Source: an uncultured Pseudomonadota bacterium
GTDB lineage: Bacteria; Pseudomonadota; Gammaproteobacteria; Steroidobacterales; Steroidobacteraceae
Length of the DNA: 23,096 bases
Direction: 5' to 3'
NCBI GenBank assembly: GCA_946479515.1
Contig: CAMLGF010000061.1
Coordinates: forward strand, 1 to 23,096
Shown piece by piece: positions 1 through 7,200 of the stretch; the first letter of the stretch is position 1, and each line of letters opens with the position of its first letter. The notes below the pieces were generated by a model, which was given only the letters and a program-made list of their open reading frames with translations, was not told the origin of the DNA and made no database searches. The translations under genes and the position numbers were made by a program.

Positions 1-1
1 C

Positions 2-76
2 GGGCGGTTAGCTCAGCGGTAGAGCACTGCTTTCACACGGCAGGGGTCACAGGTTCAAGCCCTGTACCGCCCACCA
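2..76 (+). tRNA. tRNA-Val (anticodon CAC)
   Basis: A complete cloverleaf can be folded by eye. The acceptor stem is GGGCGGT (2-8) with ACCGCCC (66-72), followed by discriminator A and an encoded CCA (74-76). The D arm is GCTC...GAGC. The anticodon stem is CTGCT/GGCAG (27-31 with 39-43, one T-G wobble), with loop TTCACAC. The T arm is ACAGG-TTCAAGC-CCTGT. The anticodon at 34-36 is CAC, which reads GUG valine codons. No second tRNA follows, and no copy of the 3' end was noticed elsewhere in the window. Confidence 0.96.
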
Positions 77-190
77 TTCCTCTCCACGCCCGATTTCTCA
101 GCGCGGATTCAGCGACCCACTCTGCCCCGCGCCACGACCCCGCAACCCCGGCCCGTGTGATTCCCTACCAGCCGTCCGGCGCTAACTACA

Positions 191-721
191 TCACCCACCC
201 GCCGAAGGCGCGGTGCTCGGCTTGCCGGGCAGTTTCTCGGCAAGCTGCTTGTGCTGCTTGAGCGTCGGCAAGGTCTTCTTCGCGAACCGCGCCAGATCCG
301 CATCCGACGACCGGGACGCACCCTCGAACAACTCGATGGCCTTGTGGTGATCCATGTTCATGTGCTGCGAATATTGCCGGTCGAACTCACTGCCCGATTT
401 CGCACTGAGCGCATCGACCATGCTCTGGTGTTCCGCATCGAGCTCTTTCGGCACGTCGATGCCCTTGGCCTGGGCGATCAAGCTGAGTTCGGCGTTGGCC
501 TTGCCATGGTCGTTGACCATGCGCTGCGCGAAGCTGCGCACCGATGGATCCTGTGACTTCGCGAGCGCGACCTTGCCCACTTCCACCTCGGTCATGCCGT
601 CCTGCGCCGCTTTCTTGACGAACGTGGCGGGCGCGGGCACGGACTTGGCATCCGCAGCGACGGCGGCAGCGCTCGACGCACCGGCCAGGGCGAGAAACAA
701 CAGGCTCTTCGAGACGTTCAT
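191..721 (-). CDS. Exported DUF4142 (ferritin-like fold) protein
   Basis: A 176-residue protein. The start at 721 was chosen because a strong Shine-Dalgarno (GGAGGAGG) lies just upstream and the first 24 residues form a signal peptide (MNVSKSLLFLALAG, then alanine-rich to AVA-A). A frame open further upstream adds 21 residues without a leader character. The mature part (about residues 32-165) is helical and charged, with the DUF4142 pattern: EVEVGKVAL, a central RMVNDHGKAN, and HMNMDHHKAIELFEGAS. The C-terminus is a short Pro/Ser/Gly tail. DUF4142 proteins are periplasmic or outer-surface proteins of unknown biochemical role, often linked to stress; that link is family knowledge. The gene is divergent from the small ORF at 891, and the TTAAC dyad at 841-854 lies about 120 bases upstream of its start. 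Confidence 0.88.
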   Translation of the reverse strand: MNVSKSLLFLALAGASSAAAVAADAKSVPAPATFVKKAAQDGMTEVEVGKVALAKSQDPSVRSFAQRMVNDHGKANAELSLIAQAKGIDVPKELDAEHQSMVDALSAKSGSEFDRQYSQHMNMDHHKAIELFEGASRSSDADLARFAKKTLPTLKQHKQLAEKLPGKPSTAPSAGG

Positions 722-840
722 GATGACCTCCTCCAGTGAGAGCCACAGCGTGCGCCCTGCCGCGCCCGCGGCCTGTCCGACCACGACCGCCGCCGCCTGT
801 CAGTTGATCGCGGCGCGGATGGCGGGATAGCGCGAAACCG

Positions 841-854
841 TTAACCGGTGTTAA
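841..854. promoter_or_regulatory. TTAAC-N4-GTTAA dyad, candidate Crp/Fnr-family operator (site 1)
   Basis: The 14-base sequence TTAACCGGTGTTAA is a perfect 5-4-5 inverted repeat. It lies between the divergent DUF4142 gene and the small ORF at 891. Its geometry matches Crp/Fnr-family boxes (FNR TTGAT-N4-ATCAA; PrfA TTAACA-N2-TGTTAA), and a Crp/Fnr-family gene lies 2 kb away. A -10-like TATTAG at 877-882 would put a transcription start near 889, about 41.5 bases from the dyad centre, which is class II activator spacing. That the local regulator binds here is inference. Confidence 0.5.
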
Positions 855-890
855 GGCATGCGGCCTGTCGGGAAGGTATTAGTGACGCAC

Positions 891-1151
891 ATGACCACGG
901 AACGAGGCCCATCTGCCCACCGCGGCCGGCAGTTCTGCAACGAACAACTGCCGCAGCTGTTGAGCGCGCTCAACAAGGCAGCCGCCACTCTGCGAAAGAT
1001 TCAGGGAGCGGCGCGCGTTTCGGCGACCACCAGCACCGAGCTCCGGGCCCTGCGCCAGCTCGACCGGCAGGAGCTCGAGCAGCTACGGCGTCAGACCAGC
1101 AGCCTGCTCACCGACCTGCGCGCGGAACTGCGCCGGCGCGGTCATTTCTGA
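891..1151 (+). CDS. Small hypothetical protein, probable coiled coil
   Basis: An 86-residue charged protein that I do not recognise. Codons have the strong G/C third-position bias of neighbouring genes, which favours a real gene. From residue 18 it reads as amphipathic helices rich in Leu, Arg, Glu and Gln (QLPQLLSALNKAAATLRK, then LRQLDRQELEQLRRQ and LLTDLRAELRRR), so a helical hairpin or coiled coil is likely. No signal peptide or membrane segment is visible. Start choice: ATG 891 follows a GGGAAGG at 870-876; ATG 858 would add 11 residues but sits only 4 bases after the dyad. The stop codon lies inside the 3' end of the convergent response regulator gene (10-base overlap). Confidence 0.6.
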   Translation: MTTERGPSAHRGRQFCNEQLPQLLSALNKAAATLRKIQGAARVSATTSTELRALRQLDRQELEQLRRQTSSLLTDLRAELRRRGHF

Positions 1152-1585
1152 CTGCCCGGAGGCGCGGCGCCGTCGGCGACAGTGCCGGCCGGGCGTCGGC
1201 CACCTTCTTCCACCGCCCGCTGCACGGCCTGCACCAGGTCACGAATCTCGACGGGCTTCTGCAGGCAGGGCGCACGGCGCAGCGAGGCCGGCAGCAACGA
1301 CGTGTCGTAACTGGTCGTGAACACGATGGCGACGCCACCCGCCATCAGTTCGCGGGCGAGGTCGAAGGCCATTTCTCCCTTGAGATTCACGTCGAGCAAC
1401 ACGCAGTCCGCGGTCGCGCCGAACAGAGCCGCACGCGCGCGCACCATGTCCGGTACCGGGCCCAGCACCCGGGCGCCCTGCTCGCGCAGCACCTTGGCGC
1501 AGTCGCTGGCAACGAAATATTCGTCCTCGACGATGAGAATGCTCAGTCCGGCGAGGCCGGGTGACGACGAACCGGCAGCCTCCAT
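1142..1585 (-). CDS. Single-domain response regulator (CheY-like receiver)
   Basis: A 147-residue protein that is almost entirely one receiver domain (residues about 14-130). Visible residues are the acidic pocket E20-D21-E22, phospho-acceptor D65 (CVLLDVNLKG), T90/T91 in the FTTS switch strand and K110 (LQKPV). There is no output domain; the C-terminal 30 residues are a Gly/Pro/Ala tail. The start at 1585 has an AAGGAG Shine-Dalgarno; a frame open to 1645 adds 20 residues with no ribosome site. Receivers of this type usually pair with a HWE or PAS-containing kinase, and here the adjacent kinase gene (1691-2202) is broken, so the regulator may be an orphan or may be served by another kinase. 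A TTAAC dyad lies 60 bases upstream of its start. Confidence 0.88.
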   Translation of the reverse strand: MEAAGSSSPGLAGLSILIVEDEYFVASDCAKVLREQGARVLGPVPDMVRARAALFGATADCVLLDVNLKGEMAFDLARELMAGGVAIVFTTSYDTSLLPASLRRAPCLQKPVEIRDLVQAVQRAVEEGGRRPAGTVADGAAPPGSQK

Positions 1586-1644
1586 TGACGCTCCTTGTGC
1601 CGCAGATGCGCGTTCATAGTGATGCGAAAACCCGCAGGGTGGCA

Positions 1645-1658
1645 TTAACCCAGGTTAA
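1645..1658. promoter_or_regulatory. TTAAC-N4-GTTAA dyad, candidate Crp/Fnr-family operator (site 2)
   Basis: TTAACCCAGGTTAA is a perfect inverted repeat (six bases each arm around CA), with the same TTAAC-N4-GTTAA core as site 1. It sits in the 105-base gap between the response regulator gene and the kinase pseudogene. On the minus strand a -10-like TATGAA (plus-strand 1613-1618) would give a start near 1606, about 45 bases from the dyad centre, close to class II spacing. These are sequence observations; binding is inferred. Confidence 0.5.
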
Positions 1659-1690
1659 GCGACACCGCGCCGCGTCTCAGCTGCACAGTC

Positions 1691-2202
1691 TCAGCCGCAC
1701 AATGGCAGCCGGATGACGAACACGCTGCCGCGGCCGCGCCCGTCACTGAGGGCCTGCACGCCGCCGCCGTGCAATTGCACGATGCTCCTGACTACCGCGA
1801 GCCCGACGCCGAGGCCGCGTTTGGGCGTGTGGCGATCCCGCCTGCTCATCTGATCGCGCGAGGCGAATGCCGATGTGGCCACCCGCAGGCTTGTATTTGT
1901 TGCTGTTGGTCAAAAGGTTGATCAACACCTGCGTGAGCCGGCCAATGCCCTTGGGGATGTGGACGCCATTGGCAATCGGCGCCAAGGCGCCCGCGCAATT
2001 CATGTGCCAGGGTCGAGCCGAAGCGGGCAAGACTGCTTTCCTCGGTCAGGCCCAATTGCACGTCGGACGAATCCGCGCCCACGAGCGGCACCCGACCGTG
2101 CCACTCTGCCCCTCCGCTTTCGTCCATTGAAAGCACGCGCGCACTTCCATGATTCGAGCCACTCGGATTCATCATGCTTTCGGCGCTTAGTCGAGGGCTC
2201 AT
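1691..2202 (-). pseudogene. Histidine kinase pseudogene (frameshifts plus internal deletions)
   Basis: Pieces of one HisKA/HATPase kinase are spread over different minus-strand frames. The first frame carries a dimerisation/phospho-acceptor box (SLARFGSTLAHELRG; His codon at 2002-2004). About one base out of frame, the expected continuation follows (GALAPIANGVHIPKG). It runs directly into an N box ([19 protein letters not shown]), so the roughly 100 residues normally between H and N boxes are missing. After [15 protein letters not shown] sequence ([11 protein letters not shown]) the frame changes again and only the G2 box and final strand remain ([19 protein letters not shown] ... VFVIRLPL); the aspartate (D/G1) box is gone. 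No single frame encodes a working kinase. It lies upstream of, and in the same direction as, the receiver gene at 1142-1585, its likely former partner. The exact original start is unclear. Confidence 0.82.
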
Positions 2203-2216
2203 TAACGTGAGATAGT

Positions 2217-2232
2217 CCGTGGGTTACCACGG
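2217..2232. other. Perfect short hairpin between kinase pseudogene and HWE-type gene
   Basis: CCGTGG-GTTA-CCACGG is a perfect 6-bp stem with a 4-base loop. It lies 18 bases before the ATG at 2251. There is no T-run, so it is not a classical terminator; it could be an operator or a leader structure. Just upstream (2202-2215), TTAACGTGAGATAG is a degenerate relative of the two TTAAC dyads. Confidence 0.3.
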
Positions 2233-2250
2233 GTACCTGGTCCGGCGCAC

Positions 2251-2880
2251 ATGGACAATTCGAATGCAGCATTTCGGCGTCAGAGCCGCAGATTGTTCGC
2301 CGTGCTCCGGGCCATCATCCGTCGCAGTGCGTACAGCTCGAGCAGCAAGCGCGATTTTGCCGCGCGACTCGAAGGCCGCGTCGGGGCACTGGGCCGCGTG
2401 CAGGAAATGATCATGCGGGCTCCCGGCGAAGGCGTCGATCTCGAAGAGCTCGTACATGGCGAACTGCTCGCGCAAGCGATTCCCGCGGCGCGCTATCGGC
2501 TCTCGGGGCCCGAAACCCGGATCGGCAACGAAGCGGCGGTGCCGCTCGCATTGGCGCTGCACGAGCTGGCCGTGAACTCGGTGATCCACGGTTCGTTCGC
2601 CGACAGTCAAGGCGCGCTCAAGGTCACCTGGGAGCACATCGCGCGTGACGGACGCGAGTGGTTGCAACTGGTTTGGCGGGAGACGGAGGTGGGCAATGCG
2701 GCGCATCCACCGTCTGCGAATGGCTTCGGGCTGGAGTTGCTCGAACGCACGTTGCCGTATGAACTGGATGCATGCACCAGAGTCGAATTGTCACCCGCTG
2801 GGGCCCGCATCGAGCTGCAGATTCCCGCCGGGCCTCCGCTGTCCAGCTGGACGCGCGGCGAGCGGACGGTGCAGCCTTGA
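2251..2880 (+). CDS. HWE-family histidine kinase-like protein lacking the phospho-acceptor His
   Basis: A 209-residue protein with only the DHp-like and ATPase parts of an HWE kinase and no sensor domain. Residues 8-60 align with the HWE dimerisation region (SRRLFAVLRAIIRRSA, then FAARLEGRVGALGRVQEM). In the family this begins H-R-x-(K/R)-N; here the aligned His is R10 (codon CGT) and the Asn is R14. The N box (ALALHELAVNSVIHG), the W-x-E motif (LVWRETE) and a G-rich box (ANGFGLELLERTL) are present, so ATP binding looks possible while autophosphorylation on the usual His does not. No clear ribosome site precedes ATG 2251. Its stop overlaps the putative TTG start of the Crp/Fnr gene (TTGA), suggesting coupled expression. 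It may be a degraded kinase, a pseudo-kinase regulator, or the 3' part of a once longer gene. Confidence 0.75.
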   Translation: MDNSNAAFRRQSRRLFAVLRAIIRRSAYSSSSKRDFAARLEGRVGALGRVQEMIMRAPGEGVDLEELVHGELLAQAIPAARYRLSGPETRIGNEAAVPLALALHELAVNSVIHGSFADSQGALKVTWEHIARDGREWLQLVWRETEVGNAAHPPSANGFGLELLERTLPYELDACTRVELSPAGARIELQIPAGPPLSSWTRGERTVQP

Positions 2881-3614
2881 ACGCGTCTGCGTGGGCGCGG
2901 CGCATCGGCGGTCTGGCCTCGCTCGACGCCGGGGAGCTGATGCTGCTCGACCAGTTGGGCTCGGCTTCGCGCCATTTCTCGGCGCATGACAACCTCGCCA
3001 AGGCGGGCGACCCGGTCGACCGCATGCTGATCGTGCTCGATGGACTGGCGTGCGAGTTCAAGCTGCTGCCCGACGGCCGCCGGCAGATCCTGGGCTATCT
3101 ATTTCCCGGAGACATGACCGACCCGCGGCAACCGCTGCTCCCCCGCTGGGATCACTCCCTGTGTGTGTTGTGGCCCGCCCGGGTGGCGACACTCATGCCC
3201 GAGGCAGTGCAGCGGCTGGAGCGCCAGCCGAACATCGCACTGGCCCTCGGCCGCTATTCGCTGCTCAAGCAGGGCATTGCGCGCGAATGGCTGATCAACG
3301 TGGGCAATCGCACGGCGTTCGAGCGCGTGAGCCATCTTCTCTGCGAAGCCTATCTGCGACTCCAGGCCGTGGGCCTGACCACCGAGCAATCGTTCGAGCT
3401 GCCACTGACCCAGGCCGAACTCGCGGACACCCTGGCGCTCTCGGCCGTACACGTCAACCGCACGCTCATGGAGCTGCGCCGGCTCAAGCTGATCACGTTC
3501 CAGAATCGCCATGTGGTCATTCACGATCATCCCGGGCTGTGCACGGCCGCCGGTTTCGATCCCGCCTACCTGCAGATGCCGCTGCGCGCCGATTCGCCCG
3601 GCGCACGTTCTTGA
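2877..3614 (+). CDS. Crp/Fnr-family transcriptional regulator
   Basis: A 245-residue protein if the TTG at 2877 is the start. That TTG overlaps the upstream stop as TTGA. An ATG at 2772 in the same frame would overlap the kinase gene by over 100 bases, and ATG 2940 would cut the sensory domain. The N-terminal half is a cyclic-nucleotide-binding-type beta roll (RMLIVLDGLACEFKLLPDG, then YLFPGDM). The segment GDMTDPRQPLL...DHSLCVL resembles the large non-cAMP subgroup found beside HWE kinases; there is no Arg-Ser cAMP cassette and no FNR-type cysteine cluster. The C-terminal winged helix (about residues 150-225) reads LPLTQAELADTLALSAVHVN then RTLMELRRLKLI, a typical HTH_Crp. Its effector is unknown. 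The TTAAC-N4-GTTAA dyads at 841 and 1645 are candidate targets. Confidence 0.85.
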   Translation: MNASAWARRIGGLASLDAGELMLLDQLGSASRHFSAHDNLAKAGDPVDRMLIVLDGLACEFKLLPDGRRQILGYLFPGDMTDPRQPLLPRWDHSLCVLWPARVATLMPEAVQRLERQPNIALALGRYSLLKQGIAREWLINVGNRTAFERVSHLLCEAYLRLQAVGLTTEQSFELPLTQAELADTLALSAVHVNRTLMELRRLKLITFQNRHVVIHDHPGLCTAAGFDPAYLQMPLRADSPGARS

Positions 3615-3627
3615 GTATGCTCGGTGC

Positions 3628-4080
3628 GTGAACGAGTACCGCATCACCGCCGTCCATGAGGCCGCACATGCCGTGGCGGCGATACGCTCCGGCCTGGTGT
3701 TCCAGCACGTGACCGCCATTCCCGACGAGTTCGAGGAAACGGAAGGGTCGCTCCACTGGAGCGAACTGCACGCGTCCGGCGAAGTGGAGATGTCGCCGGA
3801 GCTGCTGGCCGTGGTGCTGTTGGCAGGCCCCTGCGCCGAAGCCCGCGTCACCGACCGTGAAGTCGACGACGTGTTCGCCGACGAGGAAGCCGCCGACGAC
3901 CGCGCCGCCCTCGCCAGCCTCATGTTGAGCGCCGACGCCTTCGTGAACGCCAGCCTCGAGGCCCTGGCCCTGGTCGAACGCGACTGGCCGCTCATCGAGC
4001 GCATCGCCGACGAGCTGCTGGAAGTGGACGAGCTGGCCTACGCGGAAGTCGAAGCGCTGGTGGCGCGCACTGCTAGTTAG
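3628..4080 (+). CDS. Small HExxH protein, stand-alone M41/FtsH-peptidase-like
   Basis: A 150-residue acidic protein starting at GTG 3628, 13 bases after the regulator stop. That start leaves the compact N-terminus MNEYRITAVHEAAHAVAAI; the longer upstream frame overlaps the regulator and is Cys/Pro-rich nonsense. H10-E11-A12-A13-H14 is a zinc-metallopeptidase motif placed as in the M41 domain of FtsH (HEAGH). A later segment (LLAGPCAEA, then EEAADDRAAL with D90/D91) resembles the FtsH AGRAAE region and third zinc ligand aspartate. There is no AAA domain, signal peptide or membrane segment. Such short stand-alone proteins are often annotated only as hypothetical or peptidase M41-like; substrate and activity are unknown. 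The position after the kinase-like and Crp/Fnr genes suggests co-transcription. Confidence 0.72.
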   Translation: MNEYRITAVHEAAHAVAAIRSGLVFQHVTAIPDEFEETEGSLHWSELHASGEVEMSPELLAVVLLAGPCAEARVTDREVDDVFADEEAADDRAALASLMLSADAFVNASLEALALVERDWPLIERIADELLEVDELAYAEVEALVARTAS

Positions 4081-4279
4081 GCTGCCGGCGTGCGCCGCGC
4101 GATCCGCCGGACGCCGCCGGCGAGGCCGCGATCGAGACAGGCCGCGGAGCGCCACGGGCCGGCCGCCTGACAAGGCCGAGGCTCCCGGATCTCGGCGCCA
4201 GTCACAGATCACCTGTCGGACTGCCCGCGCGAACGGTGCGGCACTTCCCCGCGCCACGGCGGCGGATTAGGCTGCACGA

Positions 4280-7200
4280 GTGGCCGATGAACAATTAACC
4301 GCGACAAAACCGCCGCCACAGTGGCGCTATTACGTCCTCGCCTTCGCGCTCGTGGCGGTGACGCTGATGATTCGCATTGGCATGAAGCCCTGGGACGGGG
4401 GCCAGCCCCTCCTGGTCATGTTCCTGTTTCCCATTGTCATCAGCGCGTACCTGGGTGGCCTCGGGCCGGGGCTCCTGGCCACCGCGCTTGCCGGCGCAGC
4501 CACCGACTACTTCCTGATCGCGCCCGCCGGAACCTTCGAGTTCGCGACGCCCGCGGTGTTCTCGCACTGGTTGTTGTTCCAGCTGGCTGGAGCGCTCAGC
4601 AGCGTGCTGCTCGGCGAGATCATCCGCCTGCGCGCCGCCGTGCGCGGCGAATTCGCCGACAAGCGCGCCGCCACCACCGAACGCAAGGTGCGCCTGGGCT
4701 TCGCCGTGGCCATTCTGTTCCTCGGCACCATCGGCATCGTTTCCTATCTGTCGGTCGTTCGCTTGAACGACAACACCCGGCTGGTGATGCGCTCGCACCT
4801 GGTCATGGCCAACATCGATGCGCTGGTGGCGACCACCTGGGAAACCGAGGCGGCGCAGCGCGCCTACCTGCTCACCGGCGAAGAACCCTTTGCCGCCGAG
4901 TACACCCGCTCGGTGGGACGGGTGGATGGACTGATCCAGCAGTTGCGCGACGCCGTGAGCGCCGAGCCCACCCAGCTGGCGCACGTGGCCGCGCTGGCCG
5001 AAGCCGTGCGCGCGCGCATCGCGCACAGCACCGACCTGCTGGAGATGCGCCGCAGCCTCGGCATCGAGGCCGTCCGGGAACGGCTCGCTTCGAGCCCCGA
5101 TCGCCCCGGCGCCGCGCTGCAGGCGCGCGTGCGCGGCATCGCGCGCGACATGAAGACCGACCAGTTCCGCCTGCTCAATGCGCGCGAGGAGATCGCGCGG
5201 CGCAGCGCGCAGATCACGCAGGGCGTGATCGTCGGTGGCAGCGCGCTGGCGCTGGCCTTCGTCGGCATGGCCCTGTTCGCCATCCGGCGCGACTTCGCGG
5301 GGCGTGAACGCGCCGAGGCGGAACTCAATCGCTTCTTCGACCTGTCCATCGACCTGTTCGTCATCGCCAGCGGCGATGGCTACTTCAAGCGCATGAGCCC
5401 CGCGGTATCGGAGATGCTCGGCTACACGGTCGAGGAGGCATTGAAGATCCCGTACCTGGAGATGATTCACCCCGACGACCGGCCGCGCGCCATTGAAACG
5501 GTGCGCCAGCAACTGCAGGAAGGCCGACGCATCGACGAATACACCGGCCGGTTCCGCCACAAGAACGGCAGCTATCGAATACTGTCCTGGCGTTCCATGC
5601 CGCGCAACGACCTGATGTTCGCGACCGCGCGCGACGTCACCCACGAAGTGCAGGCGGCCGAGGATCTGCGCCAGGCGAAGGAGCAGCTCGAGGCGCGCGT
5701 CGATGAACGCACGCGCGCGCTGGCCGAAGCCAATGAGTCCCTGCACAAGAGCGAGCGCCGTTTCCGCGCACTCATCGAACATGGGTCGGACAGCATTGCG
5801 CTGATCGACGCGAACAACAACATTCTGTACCTGTCGCCGGCGGTGGCGCAGGTCGAGGGCTATCGCCCGGAGGAACTGATCGGCCGCAACGGCCTCGAGC
5901 ACACGCATCCCGACGACCTCCCGGTGATCGCCCGGGCGGTTGAGCAGCTGGTGGCGAACCCCGGAAAACCCATTCCCGTGATCTGGCGCCGCCGCCACAA
6001 GGACGGCCGCTGGATCTGGCTGGAAGGCGTCGCCACCAACCTGCTCGACGACCCCTCGGTGGGCGCCATCGTCACCAACTACCGCGACATCACCGAGCGG
6101 CTGGCGCACGAGTCGCGACTCAGCGAACAACTGCAGCGGCTGGCGCTGCTGGCGCGCATCACGCGCGCCATCGGCGAACGGCAGGACCTCTCCAGCATTT
6201 TCCAGGTCGTGGTCACGCGCCTGGAAGAAGAACTGCCGGTGGATTTCTGCTGCATCTTTCTCTACGACATGGGCGAGAACCAGCTCACAGTCACCTGCGT
6301 GAGCACGCGCAGCGTGGATGCCGCCGAGCGCCTCGGCCTGCGCCAGGACACCATCGTGCCCATCGACGAGAACGGCCTGTCGCGCTGCGTGCAGGGCCAT
6401 CTCGTTTACGAGCCCGACATCGCCACGATGGATTTCCCTTTTCCGCAGCGGCTGGCGGGCGCCGGCCTGGGCTCGATGGTGATCGCGCCGCTACTGGTCG
6501 AGAGCCAGGTTTTCGGCGTGCTGGTCTGCGCCCGCAAGGCGCCGGCGAGTTTCTCCAGCGGCGATTGCGAGTTCCTGCGCCAGACCAGCGAGCACACGGC
6601 ATTGGCGGCCCACCAGGCGCAGCTGTACAACGCCCTGCAGCGCGCATACGACGACCTTCGCCAGACGCAGCAGCAGATCATGCAGCAGGAGCGCCTGCGC
6701 GCGCTGGGGCAGATGGCGAGCGGCATCGCCCACGACATCAACAATGCGATCTCGCCCGTCGCGCTCTACACCGAGGCACTGCTGGAGCGCGAGCAGGGCA
6801 TCTCCGACCGCGGGCGCAAGCAACTGGAGATCATCCAGCGCGCGGTGGACGACGTCGCCCAGACCGTGGCCCGCATGGGCGAGTTCTATCGCGTGCGCGA
6901 GCCGCAGGTTTCCCTGGTGCCGGTGGACATCAACAAGCTGGTGCGGCAGGTCCTCGACCTCACCCGTGCCCGCTGGAGCGACATGGTGCAGCAACGCGGT
7001 TCGGCCATCGATCTGCGGCTGGAACTCGCCGACGATCTGCCGCCCATCGCCGCGGTGGAAAGCCAGGTGCGCGACGCGCTCGTGAACCTGGTGTTCAACG
7101 CCGTCGACGCCATGCCGAACGGCGGGCCGCTCACGCTGCGCACGCACCTGGCCGACGGCAGCGGCCGGCAGATCGTGCAGCTCGAAGTCATCGACGCCGG

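Noticed and set aside
1..190. tRNA gene as an integration site for a mobile element
   Set aside because: No integrase, no repeated tRNA 3' end and no composition change was seen next to it.
1691..2202. Two or three small independent genes instead of a kinase pseudogene
   Set aside because: The fragments carry consecutive boxes of one kinase in the right order, in shifted frames, with no ribosome sites before each piece.
2772..2876. Earlier ATG start for the Crp/Fnr regulator
   Set aside because: It would overlap the kinase-like gene by over 100 bases, and the added residues do not resemble the family N-terminus.
4081..4279. Inverted repeats (GCCGGCG/CGCCGGC, 4084-4121) as a terminator or regulatory RNA
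   Set aside because: The loop is long, there is no T-run, and such GC repeats arise by chance here; I see nothing else convincing in this 199-base gap.
4295..6400. A 701-codon open frame antisense to the hybrid sensor kinase
   Set aside because: Arg/Gly/Ala/His-rich low-complexity translation with no domain. The opposite strand encodes a well-formed kinase, and long antisense frames are expected at this GC content.
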